Of a DNA stretch of 37,962 nt, positions 17,248-25,882 are shown piece by piece. The position numbers and the translations under genes were made by a program. This stretch comes from an uncultured Gammaproteobacteria bacterium (GTDB taxonomy: Bacteria; Pseudomonadota; Gammaproteobacteria; SZUA-140). The stretch covers positions 1-37,962 of the forward strand of contig CALZHD010000046.1 of NCBI GenBank assembly GCA_945787155.1. The letters are read 5' to 3'. A model generated the notes under the pieces. The model was not told the DNA's origin, searched no databases, and saw nothing but the letters and a program-made list of their open reading frames with translations. Position 1 is the first letter of the stretch. The number at the start of each line of letters is the position of its first letter.

Positions 17248-17454
17248 ATGTATGGTATAAATCGTCTGAATAGCATTGAGATGCAGCAACCTCCGCCAGA
17301 GATTCCTGTCACAGTACCGCCGGAGAGCCCCCCGCAGGAAGAGCCCCTCGGCGTGCCGGTGATCGAACCAGATGAGGAGCCCTTTGAGACCCCTGAAGAG
17401 ATACCGACCCAGCAGCCGAATGAGATTCCCAGTCAGCCTCCGCCGGAGGTTTGA
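17248..17454 (+). CDS. Small Pro/Glu-rich protein
   Basis: 68 aa starting at the ATG preceded by AAGGAGGG; the longer ORF in the track lacks such a site. After an opening MYGINRLNSIEMQQ the chain is almost wholly Pro, Glu and Ile in irregular repeats (PPPEIP, PPESPPQEEP, EEIPTQQP), so it should be extended, acidic and disordered. No signal peptide is seen. It lies between rtcB and the methionine adenosyltransferase gene, 36 nt before the latter. Function unknown; an interaction linker or chaperone-like peptide is possible. Confidence 0.6.
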   Translation: MYGINRLNSIEMQQPPPEIPVTVPPESPPQEEPLGVPVIEPDEEPFETPEEIPTQQPNEIPSQPPPEV

Positions 17455-17490
17455 GTCAACCACAGCGACTCAACATCGGTCGATGAACTG

Positions 17491-18672
17491 GTGCAGTATA
17501 TGAACCCGGCAACGGCCCCGATAGAGATGGTTGAACGCAAGGGGACAGGCCATCCGGATACCTTGTGCGATGCCCTGGCGGAAACCATAAGCGCGGCACT
17601 ATGCCGTTATTATCTCGATCAGTTCGGTCTGGTTTTGCATCACAATGTCGACAAGGCGCTGTTGTGGGGCGGGGCATCGCGGCCGGCCTTTAATGGTGGC
17701 GATGTAGTGGCGCCGATGGAATTTTTTCTGGCTGGGCGCGCCACCTGTGAATTCATGGGAAGCAAGATACCTGTCGACGAGATCGCTGTGGAAGCCAGTC
17801 GGCACTGGTTGACACAACATATGCATGCACTGGATGTGGAGCGGCATGTGACATTTCATCCACTGATACGCCCCGGTTCGAGCGAGCTTGTTGACCTGTA
17901 CCTGCGGCAAAAAGAGACCGGCGTGGCGCTGGCCAATGATACCTCCTGCGGCGTTGGCTATGCCCCGCTGGATGAGCTTGAAAAGATGGTGCTGGCTGTT
18001 GAGCAATATCTGAATGCCGCCACTACCAAAGAACGCTATCCTGAGATTGGCGAAGACATCAAGATCATGGCGGTCAGGGAGGCGGAGGCTATTGCGCTGA
18101 CCATCGGTTGCGCCTTTGTTGATCGCTATATCACCAGTATTGAAGATTATGCCGCAAAAAAACAACGTCTGGCCGCATTAGCTTTGGAAGAGGCGCAACG
18201 CTACACCGATAAACCGATCACCATTTCTATCAATGCGGCTGACAATATCGAGACGGGCAGCATCTATCTTACGGTCACCGGCACCTCTGCCGAGGCCGGC
18301 GATGATGGTGAGGTGGGCAGGGGAAACCGCCCCAACGGTTTGATTGCCCCTTACCGGCCGATGAATATGGAAGCAGCGGCAGGCAAGAATCCGGTCACCC
18401 ATGTGGGCAAACTCTACAATATCCTGGCGCAACGTATCAGTGCGGCCCTGGTGCAGCAAATCCCCGTGCTACAGGAGGTGCAATGTTATCTCGTCAGCCG
18501 TATCGGCCAGCCTGTCCATGAGCCACAGGTGGTAGACATTCGTGTGCAATTGCCTGAACCGGATCAGCTCAGCAATTACCAGCACTCTATTGTTGAAATC
18601 ACACATCAGCACTTGCAACAGATACAGCGTATTCAGGATGAACTGATTGCCGGACATATCACCGTCTATTGA
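17491..18672 (+). CDS. Archaeal-type methionine adenosyltransferase
   Basis: Makes S-adenosylmethionine from methionine and ATP. The protein (393 aa) belongs to the archaeal AdoMet synthetase family, which is very different from bacterial MetK. Diagnostic motifs are VERKGTGHPDTLCD (14-27), HHNVDKALLWGG (about 50-61), TSCGVGYAPLDE (about 151-162) and GRGNRPNGLI (about 274-283). The start is GTG at 17491, with an ATG three codons later as an alternative; neither has a strong ribosome-binding site, so coupling to the upstream small gene is possible. Such genes occur sporadically in bacteria and suggest past transfer. A normal metK is presumably elsewhere. Confidence 0.9.
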   Translation: MQYMNPATAPIEMVERKGTGHPDTLCDALAETISAALCRYYLDQFGLVLHHNVDKALLWGGASRPAFNGGDVVAPMEFFLAGRATCEFMGSKIPVDEIAVEASRHWLTQHMHALDVERHVTFHPLIRPGSSELVDLYLRQKETGVALANDTSCGVGYAPLDELEKMVLAVEQYLNAATTKERYPEIGEDIKIMAVREAEAIALTIGCAFVDRYITSIEDYAAKKQRLAALALEEAQRYTDKPITISINAADNIETGSIYLTVTGTSAEAGDDGEVGRGNRPNGLIAPYRPMNMEAAAGKNPVTHVGKLYNILAQRISAALVQQIPVLQEVQCYLVSRIGQPVHEPQVVDIRVQLPEPDQLSNYQHSIVEITHQHLQQIQRIQDELIAGHITVY

Positions 18673-18850
18673 CGGCCGGGTTTAGCACTACCTGAGCGTT
18701 GAGATGGGGAGGTGTTCATGGCTAAAGATGCACTGGATTCCTGAATAATGGATAGGATATTGTGTTACAAAGAGAGGCCTGCAAGTAGAAGAGGGAAAGG
18801 TGTTGAACAAATAGCTGCATACTCATTCGTATATTAATGGAGGTGGTCAC

Positions 18851-19300
18851 ATGTCTGCTGGAAAATACTGTAACCGGGAAGTCATCATTACCGGGCAGGA
18901 TGCCACTGTCATTGAGGCCGCGAGGCTTATGCGCCAACATCATGTTGGCGATCTGGTGGTGGTCGAAAAGCGCGGTGAAGAAAACATGGCGGTCGGGATC
19001 GTTACCGATCACGATCTCGTCATTGAAGTGCTTGCGCAGGAAGTCTCACCTGACTCAGTGACCATTAAGGATGTGATGAACCGCGATCTCGTCACGGTCA
19101 GCGAGGACGAGACATTACTCGATACCCTGGCACTGATGCAGCGTCGTGGTGTTCGTCGGGTGTTGGTCAATAATCGCCACGAAGGGCTGGAGGGTATCTT
19201 GAGCGCCGATGATGCGCTCGAGCTGATTGCCGAGGCGATGAACAGCCTCGTCAAGCTTGTCAGGCGCGAGATTTCGCATGAAGCGCAACAACGCCCGTGA
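18851..19300 (+). CDS. Tandem CBS-domain protein
   Basis: A 149-aa protein made of one CBS pair (Bateman module). The first CBS spans about residues 8-62 (ATVIEAARLMRQHHVGDLVV ... GIVTDHDLVIEVL). The second spans about 72-130 (MNRDLVTVSEDETLLDTLAL ... GVRRVLVNN, ILSADDALELI). Such modules sense adenine nucleotides or SAM. The SAM synthetase just upstream makes SAM sensing an attractive but untested idea. GGAGGTGGTCAC precedes the ATG. A short basic C-terminal helix follows (VRREISHEAQQRP). Confidence 0.88.
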   Translation: MSAGKYCNREVIITGQDATVIEAARLMRQHHVGDLVVVEKRGEENMAVGIVTDHDLVIEVLAQEVSPDSVTIKDVMNRDLVTVSEDETLLDTLALMQRRGVRRVLVNNRHEGLEGILSADDALELIAEAMNSLVKLVRREISHEAQQRP

Positions 19301-19371
19301 AGGCGCTGGTGAAGACTCTGGCATGCAGGTACCGGATTGGGTTGGGCTGAGCTGAGGTAACCGGAGGTAAC

Positions 19372-20187
19372 ATGAGCGGAAAACCGAAGACCCAGAACAT
19401 GGCGTTGTTCTGTGATTTTGAGAATGTTGCACTGGGTGTGCGGGATGCCAAGTATGCTGCATTCGATATTCAAAAGGTACTTGAACGCCTGCTGCTCAAG
19501 GGCAATATCGTCGTCAAGAAGGCCTACTGTGACTGGGAGCGTTACAAGGAATTTAAGGCGGTGATGCATGAGGCGAGCTTCGAGTTGATCGAGATCCCCC
19601 ATGTGCGTCTGTCCGGCAAGAACTCGGCCGATATCCGCATGGTCGTCGATGCGCTGGATCTCTGCTACACCAAGTCTCACGTCGACATCTTTGTGATCAT
19701 CAGCGGTGATTCGGATTTTTCACCGCTGGTCAGCAAGCTACGTGAAAACAACAAGGTGGTGATCGGTGTCGGGGTGAAGAATTCGACCTCCGACCTGCTG
19801 ACCTCCAACTGCGATGAATTTATCTACTACGATGACCTGGTGCGAGCGTCGGAAAAGCAGCGTAAGGTAAAGCCGAGGGCGGCCGCAAAAAAGGCCGTGC
19901 GCAAGACGGCGGCCCAGCCCGAGGATGAGAAGAAACAGGAGGCACTGGATCTGCTGCTGGCCACGATCGCGGACTTGTTTGAAGAGCGCGGCGAGGAAGA
20001 GAAGGTGTGGGGGTCGATGGTTAAGCAGACCTTGAAACGGCGCAAGCCTGGCTTTAGCGAAACCTATCACGGTTTTCGCACCTTTGGTCAATTGCTGGAA
20101 GAGGCGCAGGCGCGAAAATTACTGGAACTGGAGCGTGATGAGAAGTCGGGCGGCTACATCATCAAAACGCTCACCCATGGGCAGTAG
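19372..20187 (+). CDS. NYN-domain putative RNase with C-terminal LOTUS/OST-HTH domain
   Basis: 271 aa. The N-terminal 160 residues are a NYN (PIN-like) nuclease domain with the acidic residues expected for metal binding: Asp15 (CDFENV), Asp87 (SADIRMVVDAL), and Asp113/Asp115 (SGDSDFSPL). A basic Ala/Lys-rich linker (KVKPRAAAKKAVRKTAA) joins it to an OST-HTH/LOTUS-like winged helix (about 190-265, KVWGSMVKQTLKRRKPGFSE), a domain linked to RNA binding, including G-quadruplex RNA. It would be a cytoplasmic RNA-processing or degrading enzyme. It fits the RNA-repair theme of the neighbourhood. The start has GGAGG upstream. Confidence 0.85.
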   Translation: MSGKPKTQNMALFCDFENVALGVRDAKYAAFDIQKVLERLLLKGNIVVKKAYCDWERYKEFKAVMHEASFELIEIPHVRLSGKNSADIRMVVDALDLCYTKSHVDIFVIISGDSDFSPLVSKLRENNKVVIGVGVKNSTSDLLTSNCDEFIYYDDLVRASEKQRKVKPRAAAKKAVRKTAAQPEDEKKQEALDLLLATIADLFEERGEEEKVWGSMVKQTLKRRKPGFSETYHGFRTFGQLLEEAQARKLLELERDEKSGGYIIKTLTHGQ

Positions 20188-20284
20188 GGGGGAGCGGAAA
20201 GTACAGCACGCATGCAAGGAGTAATAACGGGGTTAAGGTTCTTTATTAATCTGTTGATAAGAAAAATTTCATAGAGGAGGCGTA

Positions 20285-20593
20285 ATGATGACCACACGTA
20301 ATGAATTAGTGGAACAACATATCCTGGAGTATGAAGCGCGTCGCAAGCATTTTGATGAATTGTTTCAACGAGCTGAAAAAGGTATTGGCCCGAGTCCTGA
20401 AGCGGCTGAGCTTGGTGATGAGCTGGCCTCATTGCGGCAAGAACGGGAACAGCTTCTGAATCACATTGAGGAGTTGAAGAGTAAAACGCGTGAAGAGTGG
20501 CAGGAGGGAACGATTGAAGAAGCGGGGCCGATGATTCTCTGGGAAGCGATTGCTAAACGGCTGGAATCGCTGGTTGAGCGCATTGAACGTTAA
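20285..20593 (+). CDS. Small coiled-coil protein of unknown function
   Basis: 102 aa, predicted almost fully helical with heptad-like Leu spacing (about residues 45-70, ELASLRQEREQLLNHIEELK), hence a likely coiled coil. GAGGAGG sits 5-8 nt before two successive ATGs. No signal peptide or known domain. It could be a small stress or scaffold protein; homologs are not recalled. Confidence 0.65.
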   Translation: MMTTRNELVEQHILEYEARRKHFDELFQRAEKGIGPSPEAAELGDELASLRQEREQLLNHIEELKSKTREEWQEGTIEEAGPMILWEAIAKRLESLVERIER

Positions 20594-20610
20594 ATCAATG
20601 TATGACGTTT

Positions 20611-20625
20611 TAATCAGAGGTTCCC
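20611..20625. repeat. Solo terminal repeat TAATCAGAGGTTCCC
   Basis: Matches the right terminal inverted repeat of the MITE-like element at 29148-29327 (ATTAATCAGAGGTTCC). No matching left end is found nearby, so it is probably a relic of an excised or decayed copy, between two intact genes. Confidence 0.45.
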
Positions 20626-20653
20626 AAAGTAAAAACTGATGAAGGAGCTTATT

Positions 20654-21124
20654 ATGGCACTAATACTCTCTTCACCTGCGTTCGCCAACAACGGTGAGAT
20701 TGCCAGACAACACAGTTGTGATGGGGGTGATATATCGCCGCCCCTGGTATGGAACGGGGTGCCAGCGGAGGCAAAGAGCCTGATCCTGATCGTGGACGAT
20801 CCGGATGCCCCGGACCCGGCGGCGCCGCGTATGACCTGGGTGCACTGGGTGTTGTACAACCTGCCACCTGCCGCGACCGCTCTGGCTGAGGGTATTGCCT
20901 CTGATGAGCTGCCGCCAGGCACCCTGGAAGGGCAGAACGACTGGAAGCGGGTGGGCTATGGCGGCCCCTGCCCACCAGTGGGGCGGCACCGTTACTTCCA
21001 TAAACTCTATGCGCTCGATACGGTATTGCCCGATCTCAAATCGCCTCCCAAAGCGCAGCTAGAGGCTGAGATGCAGGGCCATGTGATCGCCAGCGCCGAG
21101 CTGATTGGCACCTATCAGCATTAA
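20654..21124 (+). CDS. YbhB/YbcL-family PEBP (Raf-kinase-inhibitor-like) protein
   Basis: A 156-aa cytoplasmic PEBP-family protein. The start at 20654 (MALILSSPAFANNGEI) is chosen because AAGGAG lies just before it. The family signatures are intact: LILIVDDPDAPDPAAPRMTWVHWVLYNLP and YGGPCPPVGRHRYFHKLYALD, which line the anion/ligand pocket. The bacterial role is unclear; members appear in stress clusters and in microarrays of osmotic or acid stress. The first residues are not a signal peptide. Confidence 0.88.
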   Translation: MALILSSPAFANNGEIARQHSCDGGDISPPLVWNGVPAEAKSLILIVDDPDAPDPAAPRMTWVHWVLYNLPPAATALAEGIASDELPPGTLEGQNDWKRVGYGGPCPPVGRHRYFHKLYALDTVLPDLKSPPKAQLEAEMQGHVIASAELIGTYQH

Positions 21125-21361
21125 GCCGCTCGGCATTACCTGTTGGGTCGGCGAATTATCTTCGCGCATCCCTGGCGGGCGTAATGTAGCCACCAGGGCC
21201 ATGGAAACGCGTTACCAGGGGCGCCCTGGTACGGTCATGTTGTCTATGTCTGAATTTGGAATACACTGGCTTATGGAAAAACCGGCGGTGCCTGGAAGAA
21301 CGCTTCACCTAAGCCTGAAGCGTATTCCTTATCAATTGTTATTCAGGCAGAGGAGGTGCAG

Positions 21362-21967
21362 ATGAGATTTATTGGTAGAAACATCCTGACAGGACTGGTG
21401 ACCATCCTGCCAGTCGTGTTGACACTCTATCTTCTCTACTGGTTGGCAGTATCGGCAGAGACAGTGCTGGGCGACATGATTCGACTGATACTGCCGGAAG
21501 ACATGTACTGGCCCGGTATGGGCGTGATCGCCGGCCTGATAGTGGTGTTCATAGTCGGCTTGCTGATGCATGCCTACGTGGTTCAACGGATGTTTGCCAA
21601 GGGAGAACAGCTGTTTTACCGTATGCCGCTAGTCAGATCGGTGTATCCAGCAATTCGCGACTTTTTTGATTATTTTTCGCCGACGACCAAAAGAGAGTTT
21701 GAGCAGGTCGTGTCAGTAACGATCGGTGATAACGGCATGCAGGTGATCGGCTTTGTTACACAGACACTTCCTGAACACTTGCCAGAGGGCTTTCGGGAAG
21801 AAGACAGTGTCCTTGTCTATCTGCCCTTGAGTTACATGATTGGTGGTTATGCAGTATTGATGCCCCGCAGCGCGATTCGGCCACTGGAGATGAGCATGGA
21901 AGAGGCGATGCGTTTTACGCTAACCGCCGGCGTCACCGGCTCAGCCAGGCCTCGCCGTGATAGGTAA
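21362..21967 (+). CDS. DUF502-family membrane protein
   Basis: 201 aa with two N-terminal transmembrane helices (about 10-32 and 55-77), then a soluble domain with the DUF502 signatures PLVRSVYPAIRDFFDYF and VLVYLPLSYMIGGYAVLMPR. AGGAGG lies 5 nt before the ATG at 21362, so this start is preferred to the GTG two codons earlier. Function unknown; the family is widespread in bacteria and in plants (LIKE-COV). It opens the next group of plus-strand genes after a 240-nt gap with nothing recognisable. Confidence 0.88.
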   Translation: MRFIGRNILTGLVTILPVVLTLYLLYWLAVSAETVLGDMIRLILPEDMYWPGMGVIAGLIVVFIVGLLMHAYVVQRMFAKGEQLFYRMPLVRSVYPAIRDFFDYFSPTTKREFEQVVSVTIGDNGMQVIGFVTQTLPEHLPEGFREEDSVLVYLPLSYMIGGYAVLMPRSAIRPLEMSMEEAMRFTLTAGVTGSARPRRDR

Positions 21968-21996
21968 TCACCCACCATCACGCACAGGAGTCACCT

Positions 21997-22260
21997 ATGT
22001 CAGCTGAAATTGAAATTCAGGTTGAATGTTATGCGGGTTATCGTGCTGACCAATACCCCCAACGTTTTACTTTAGGGCAACGCGTGATCGAGGTGGAGGC
22101 GGTCATTGATCAGTGGCGAGGAGTGGATTACCGCTATTTCAAACTGCGAGGCGATGATGATGCTATCTATATCTTGCGCCATGATGAAAAGGGCGGGCGT
22201 TGGGAATTGACGATGTTTAATGTGGGTGGGCGTGACGACACGCGTTTGTCGTCTACATAA
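21997..22260 (+). CDS. Small conserved hypothetical protein
   Basis: An 87-aa beta-rich protein (EIEIQVECYAGYRADQYPQRF ... YRYFKLRGDDDAIYILRHDE ... WELTMFNV) with no signal peptide. CAGGAG precedes the ATG. The pattern resembles small one-domain proteins of gammaproteobacterial stress clusters, but the family was not recognised. It starts 29 nt after DUF502 and ends 32 nt before the CapA-like gene, so these three are likely one transcript. Confidence 0.7.
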   Translation: MSAEIEIQVECYAGYRADQYPQRFTLGQRVIEVEAVIDQWRGVDYRYFKLRGDDDAIYILRHDEKGGRWELTMFNVGGRDDTRLSST

Positions 22261-22292
22261 AGGTAGCGTGCGCTTTTGCCCCGACTAAGCCA

Positions 22293-23546
22293 ATGTCTGA
22301 AAAGCAAAACAAGACGCATCAGCGGCGAGGCTTATGGCCGAACAGACGACGCTTCCTGCGTCTATTGGGCAGTGTTGCGCTTGGCGTGGTGCTGCCGCCG
22401 CAGCGGCTGTTGCAGGCACAGGGGGGTAGCGATTCCGTGAATAAGCAATCCGTGACACTGTTTTTATGTGGTGACGTGATGACCGGGCGCGGCATCGACC
22501 AGATCCTGCCGCACCCTTCCGACCCGCAGCTCTATGAGATGTACGTCAAGGATGCCCGCGAGTATGTCGAGCTGGCCGAGCGGTTGAATGGCCCCATCGC
22601 CAGGCCGGTCGATTTTGCCTACATCTGGGGTGATGCAGTGGCGGAGCTGGAGCGACGGATGCCCGATCTGCGCATTATCAATCTGGAGACGGCGGTGACC
22701 GCCAGCGACACCTATTTGCCAAAGGGCATCAACTACCGCATGCACCCGGCGAATAGCCCCTGCCTCACAGCGGCCGCTGTCGATTGCTGTGTGCTGGCCA
22801 ATAATCATGTGCTGGACTGGGGGCAGGCGGGGCTTGAAGAGACGCTGGCCACCCTGGCCAGGGCCGGGCTCAACACGGCAGGCGCAGGGCGTACGCTTGA
22901 TGATGCCCAGGCACCTGCGGTGATGGAGGTGCCTGGCAAGGGCAGGGCGGTGGTCTTCTCGTACGGTGTGGAGACGAGCGGTATCGGCCGGGACTGGCTC
23001 GCCACTGCCGAGCGCCCCGGCGTCAACCTGTTGCCCAACCTCTCGGACGCCACCGTGCGCACCATTGCCGCTCAGGTAGGGCAGGTCAAACAGTCGGGGG
23101 ATATGGTTGTCGCCTCAATCCACTGGGGGGGTAACTGGGACTACCATATCAGCCGCGATCAACGCCAGTTTGCCCACGCGTTGATTGATGTTGCCGGCAT
23201 CGATGTTATTCACGGTCACTCCTCGCATCATGTAAAGGGCATTGAGGTCTATAACGGCCGTCCCATCATCTACGGCTGCGGTGATTTTCTGAACGACTAC
23301 GAAGGCATCAGCGGCTATGAAGAATATCGTGACGAGCTGGGGTTGATGTACTTTCCTTCGTTGGAGCCAACGAGCGGCCGTCTGCTGAACTTTGAGATGA
23401 CAGCGACGCGGCTCAAGCACTTGCGGGTCAACCGCGCCTCACACAGGGAGGGACAATGGCTGGCGGATGTGCTTAACCGGGAAGGCAAGCCGCTGGGCAC
23501 GCGCGTAACCCTCGGTGAGGACAATCGTCTGGTACTGCACTGGTAA
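22293..23546 (+). CDS. CapA-family (poly-gamma-glutamate-synthesis-like) metallophosphoesterase
   Basis: 417 aa with a twin-arginine signal (NRRRFLRLLGSVALG, about residues 17-31), so the folded protein is exported by Tat. The CapA-type calcineurin-like fold shows metal-site motifs LCGDVMTGRGID (about 58-69), INLETAVT (about 130-137), VLANNHVLDWG (about 166-176), SIHWGGNWDYHIS (about 272-284) and IHGHSSHHVKGIEVYNGRPI (about 308-327). CapA is a polyglutamate exporter component, but there is no capB/C here. Many lone homologs are phosphatases of unknown substrate. It ends 17 nt before the aldehyde dehydrogenase gene. Confidence 0.87.
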   Translation: MSEKQNKTHQRRGLWPNRRRFLRLLGSVALGVVLPPQRLLQAQGGSDSVNKQSVTLFLCGDVMTGRGIDQILPHPSDPQLYEMYVKDAREYVELAERLNGPIARPVDFAYIWGDAVAELERRMPDLRIINLETAVTASDTYLPKGINYRMHPANSPCLTAAAVDCCVLANNHVLDWGQAGLEETLATLARAGLNTAGAGRTLDDAQAPAVMEVPGKGRAVVFSYGVETSGIGRDWLATAERPGVNLLPNLSDATVRTIAAQVGQVKQSGDMVVASIHWGGNWDYHISRDQRQFAHALIDVAGIDVIHGHSSHHVKGIEVYNGRPIIYGCGDFLNDYEGISGYEEYRDELGLMYFPSLEPTSGRLLNFEMTATRLKHLRVNRASHREGQWLADVLNREGKPLGTRVTLGEDNRLVLHW

Positions 23547-23563
23547 CGAAACAAGGAGCGTAT

Positions 23564-25168
23564 ATGAACCTGTCGTTAAGCAAACCTCAGAATCAGCCAC
23601 TCATTGACTATCGCGGCAGTGATCATGAGTGGAACAAATTTCAGCAGGCGTTACAGAAAATGCCTGAACATTTTGACGTACCGATGATCATTAATGGTGA
23701 AGAGGTCCTCGTTGCGGAGCGATTTGATTCATTAAATCCAGCGACCGGTGAGGTATTCTGTCAGGCGCAAAAGGGCAGTCAGGCAAATGCCACAAAAGCG
23801 ATCGAAGCCGCGTTGCATGCCAAAAAGGAGTGGGCCTCTTTGCCGCCAGAATTTCGTATCCAGAAGTTTCGTGACCTGGAACAGATTCTTTATCAGCGTC
23901 GCCACGAGATGTGTGCCGTAGCAGCGCTGGAATGTGGTTTCAACTGCACCGAGGTGGCCGGGGGCTGGGCGGAGATGATGGATTTTGTGCGCTTCAACCC
24001 CTATTACTATGCCCGCCTGCTGCAAACACAAACCGGTTCTCACTCGGCTGAAACCAGTCAATTGCTGCTGCGCCCACTCAAGGGTTTCACCAGTGCGATT
24101 ACGCCGTTTAATTTCCCATTGGCGATTGGCTACAATCTGCCCCTGGTGATGGCTCTTTGTGGTAACACCGTGGTGTGGAAGCCATCGAGTGATGCACCGA
24201 TGAGCGCGTGGCTATTAATGAAGGTGATCGCTGACGCGGGTTTTCCACCCGGTGTCATTAATATGCTTACCGGTCCCGCTGCGGAGATCATGTCGCCGGT
24301 ACTGGAACATCCTGACATCACCGCGGTGAACTTTACTGGCAGTTTTAACACAGCGCGCCATATTGGTGACCGACTGTTTACCCGGCAAATAGAACGCGCG
24401 CATTTCCCACGGCTGGTGGCGGAGACGGGGGGTAAAGACTTCATGGTGGTAGACAGGTCAGCAGACGTGTGGGACACCGCCGCAGCCATTATTTCCGGTG
24501 CCTTTGGCAGAAGTGGTCAAAAGTGTTCCGCCAACAGCCTGTTGATGGTGGATAAAGCAATTTGGGCTGATCTGCGTAGCGCACTACTGGAACAACTGAA
24601 AACCTTTAAAACCGCTAACCCTGTGGAGCGGGATTGCGATATGGGACCGGTAATAAACCGCCATGCGTTCGACAAGATAACAGGCTATATACAGCGCGCA
24701 CAAAACGATGCCAATGTGACCACTATCTGCGGCGGGGAGTTTGACGACAGTGAGGGGCTTTATGTGCAGCCAACCATTTTTGAAGTTTCTGTTAACCATC
24801 ATGAACTGCTGAGTGAAGAAATCTTCGGGCCCGTCACTGTGGTTTATCTGTACGATGAGTTTGAGGAAGCAACCGCTATCATCAGCAATAACAGGTATCG
24901 TTTAACCGGTGCGGTATGCGCGAACGATGAGGCCTTCTTGCACCGTGCTATCCCTGTATTGAGTGAATTGGCCGGAAATTTCTATGTCAATCGTAAAACA
25001 ACAGCGGCGACGGTTGATCAGCAACCGTTTGGTGGTGACGGTGCCAGCGGCACAAACTATAAGGCAGGTGGCCCCTGGTACCTACTGCAGTTTTTATCAC
25101 AAGGGATAGTGACTCGTCGCCATGCGCGTACCATCAAAGATGCCGGATTGTGGGGGTGGATCAGTTGA
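23564..25168 (+). CDS. Aldehyde dehydrogenase, P5C (glutamate semialdehyde) dehydrogenase type
   Basis: A 534-aa NAD(P)-dependent dehydrogenase of the ALDH4/P5CDH group, probably oxidising glutamate-gamma-semialdehyde to glutamate. Key parts are FNFPLAIGYNLPL and NTVVWKPSS (cofactor binding), ETGGKDFMVVD (general base Glu), FGRSGQKCSANSLL (catalytic Cys), EEIFGPVTVVYLYD, and the P5CDH-type tail FGGDGASGTNYKAGGPWYLLQF. AAGGAG precedes the start. No proline dehydrogenase is next to it. It is in the same run as the CapA-like gene; the polyglutamate/glutamate link is only suggestive. Confidence 0.9.
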   Translation: MNLSLSKPQNQPLIDYRGSDHEWNKFQQALQKMPEHFDVPMIINGEEVLVAERFDSLNPATGEVFCQAQKGSQANATKAIEAALHAKKEWASLPPEFRIQKFRDLEQILYQRRHEMCAVAALECGFNCTEVAGGWAEMMDFVRFNPYYYARLLQTQTGSHSAETSQLLLRPLKGFTSAITPFNFPLAIGYNLPLVMALCGNTVVWKPSSDAPMSAWLLMKVIADAGFPPGVINMLTGPAAEIMSPVLEHPDITAVNFTGSFNTARHIGDRLFTRQIERAHFPRLVAETGGKDFMVVDRSADVWDTAAAIISGAFGRSGQKCSANSLLMVDKAIWADLRSALLEQLKTFKTANPVERDCDMGPVINRHAFDKITGYIQRAQNDANVTTICGGEFDDSEGLYVQPTIFEVSVNHHELLSEEIFGPVTVVYLYDEFEEATAIISNNRYRLTGAVCANDEAFLHRAIPVLSELAGNFYVNRKTTAATVDQQPFGGDGASGTNYKAGGPWYLLQFLSQGIVTRRHARTIKDAGLWGWIS

Positions 25169-25179
25169 GCCGCGTCTAC

Positions 25180-25773
25180 TTATTTAAATCCCTTTTCACC
25201 CGTTTTTATATCTACGAGACTGCCGTTGCGAAAGGTAAGTATGCGCATGAAGCGGGTCGGGCCGAGATTGAAGGTCCATTCATCGACAGTGACCGTGATT
25301 TGCTTCCTACCGCCGACTATTTTGCGCGTGATGGTTTCATAGCGCCGTTCCTTCAGGTCGGGCTTGCCGCACTGTGCGGCGATCTCGGCGGAGGTAGCGC
25401 CCAAAGAGAAGATGTCGAAATCGCAGCGTTGCATCCTCGGGGTGACGGTAAAACCACGGCTGCCGGTTTCGATAGCGATGACCTTACCGTCCCTGAAAGT
25501 GATGATGCGCAGGAAGTGGGTGGGGCCGCGGTTGTAGATCCAGCGCTCATTGATGCGGGTGATGCGGTGCTCGAAATCGGTGTCGGGAAGTTCCACGATC
25601 TCCTCGCCCCAACGGTCTTTCCAGTTCGGTTCGCCGCACTTTTTGAGCACCGAGATTTTAGAATTCCCCTCGGTTACCAGTTTGCCGCCACAGCGGAATG
25701 CGAAAGCACTCTGGCCTGTTAGCAGGCCAACAGAGAGGGTGAACACCATGAAGAGCGATCGCCATCGTGACAT
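25180..25773 (-). CDS. Exported protein with two DUF2845 repeats
   Basis: The likely start is the internal ATG at 25773 (MSRWRSLFMVFTLSVGLLTGQSAFA), which gives a clean signal peptide; the track's extra 21 residues do not. The mature chain (about 170 aa) has two similar halves. FRCGGKLVTEGNSKISVLKKCGEP ... RWIYNRGPTHFLRIITFRDGKV pairs with MQRCDFDIFSLGATSAEIAAQCGKP ... EWTFNLGPTRFMRILTFRNGSL. Each half has a Cys pair, as in DUF2845. A periplasmic SmpA/BamE-like fold is plausible. It is convergent with the aldehyde dehydrogenase gene, 11 nt from its stop. Confidence 0.8.
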   Translation of the reverse strand: MSRWRSLFMVFTLSVGLLTGQSAFAFRCGGKLVTEGNSKISVLKKCGEPNWKDRWGEEIVELPDTDFEHRITRINERWIYNRGPTHFLRIITFRDGKVIAIETGSRGFTVTPRMQRCDFDIFSLGATSAEIAAQCGKPDLKERRYETITRKIVGGRKQITVTVDEWTFNLGPTRFMRILTFRNGSLVDIKTGEKGFK

Positions 25774-25882
25774 AGGGAAGGATACTCCGAGCAAATTAAG
25801 AAACCTCCATTGATTATAGTGCGCGTGGTTGCACAATTGCGATTCCGCTGACTAAATTTAAGAAAGAGGCAAAAACCTGACC

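Noticed and set aside
18718-18744. MAKDALDS mini-ORF with GGGGAGGTG ribosome-binding site after the SAM synthetase gene
   Set aside because: Only eight codons. It could be a leader peptide or the start of a deleted gene, but nothing else supports it.
21105-21365. 86-aa ORF between the YbhB and DUF502 genes
   Set aside because: Its start overlaps the end of the YbhB gene in another frame, and the translation has no hydrophobic or domain pattern.
22293-25168. CapA-like plus P5C dehydrogenase as a poly-gamma-glutamate operon
   Set aside because: No capB/capC/capD-like synthetase genes are nearby, so the link rests on names only.
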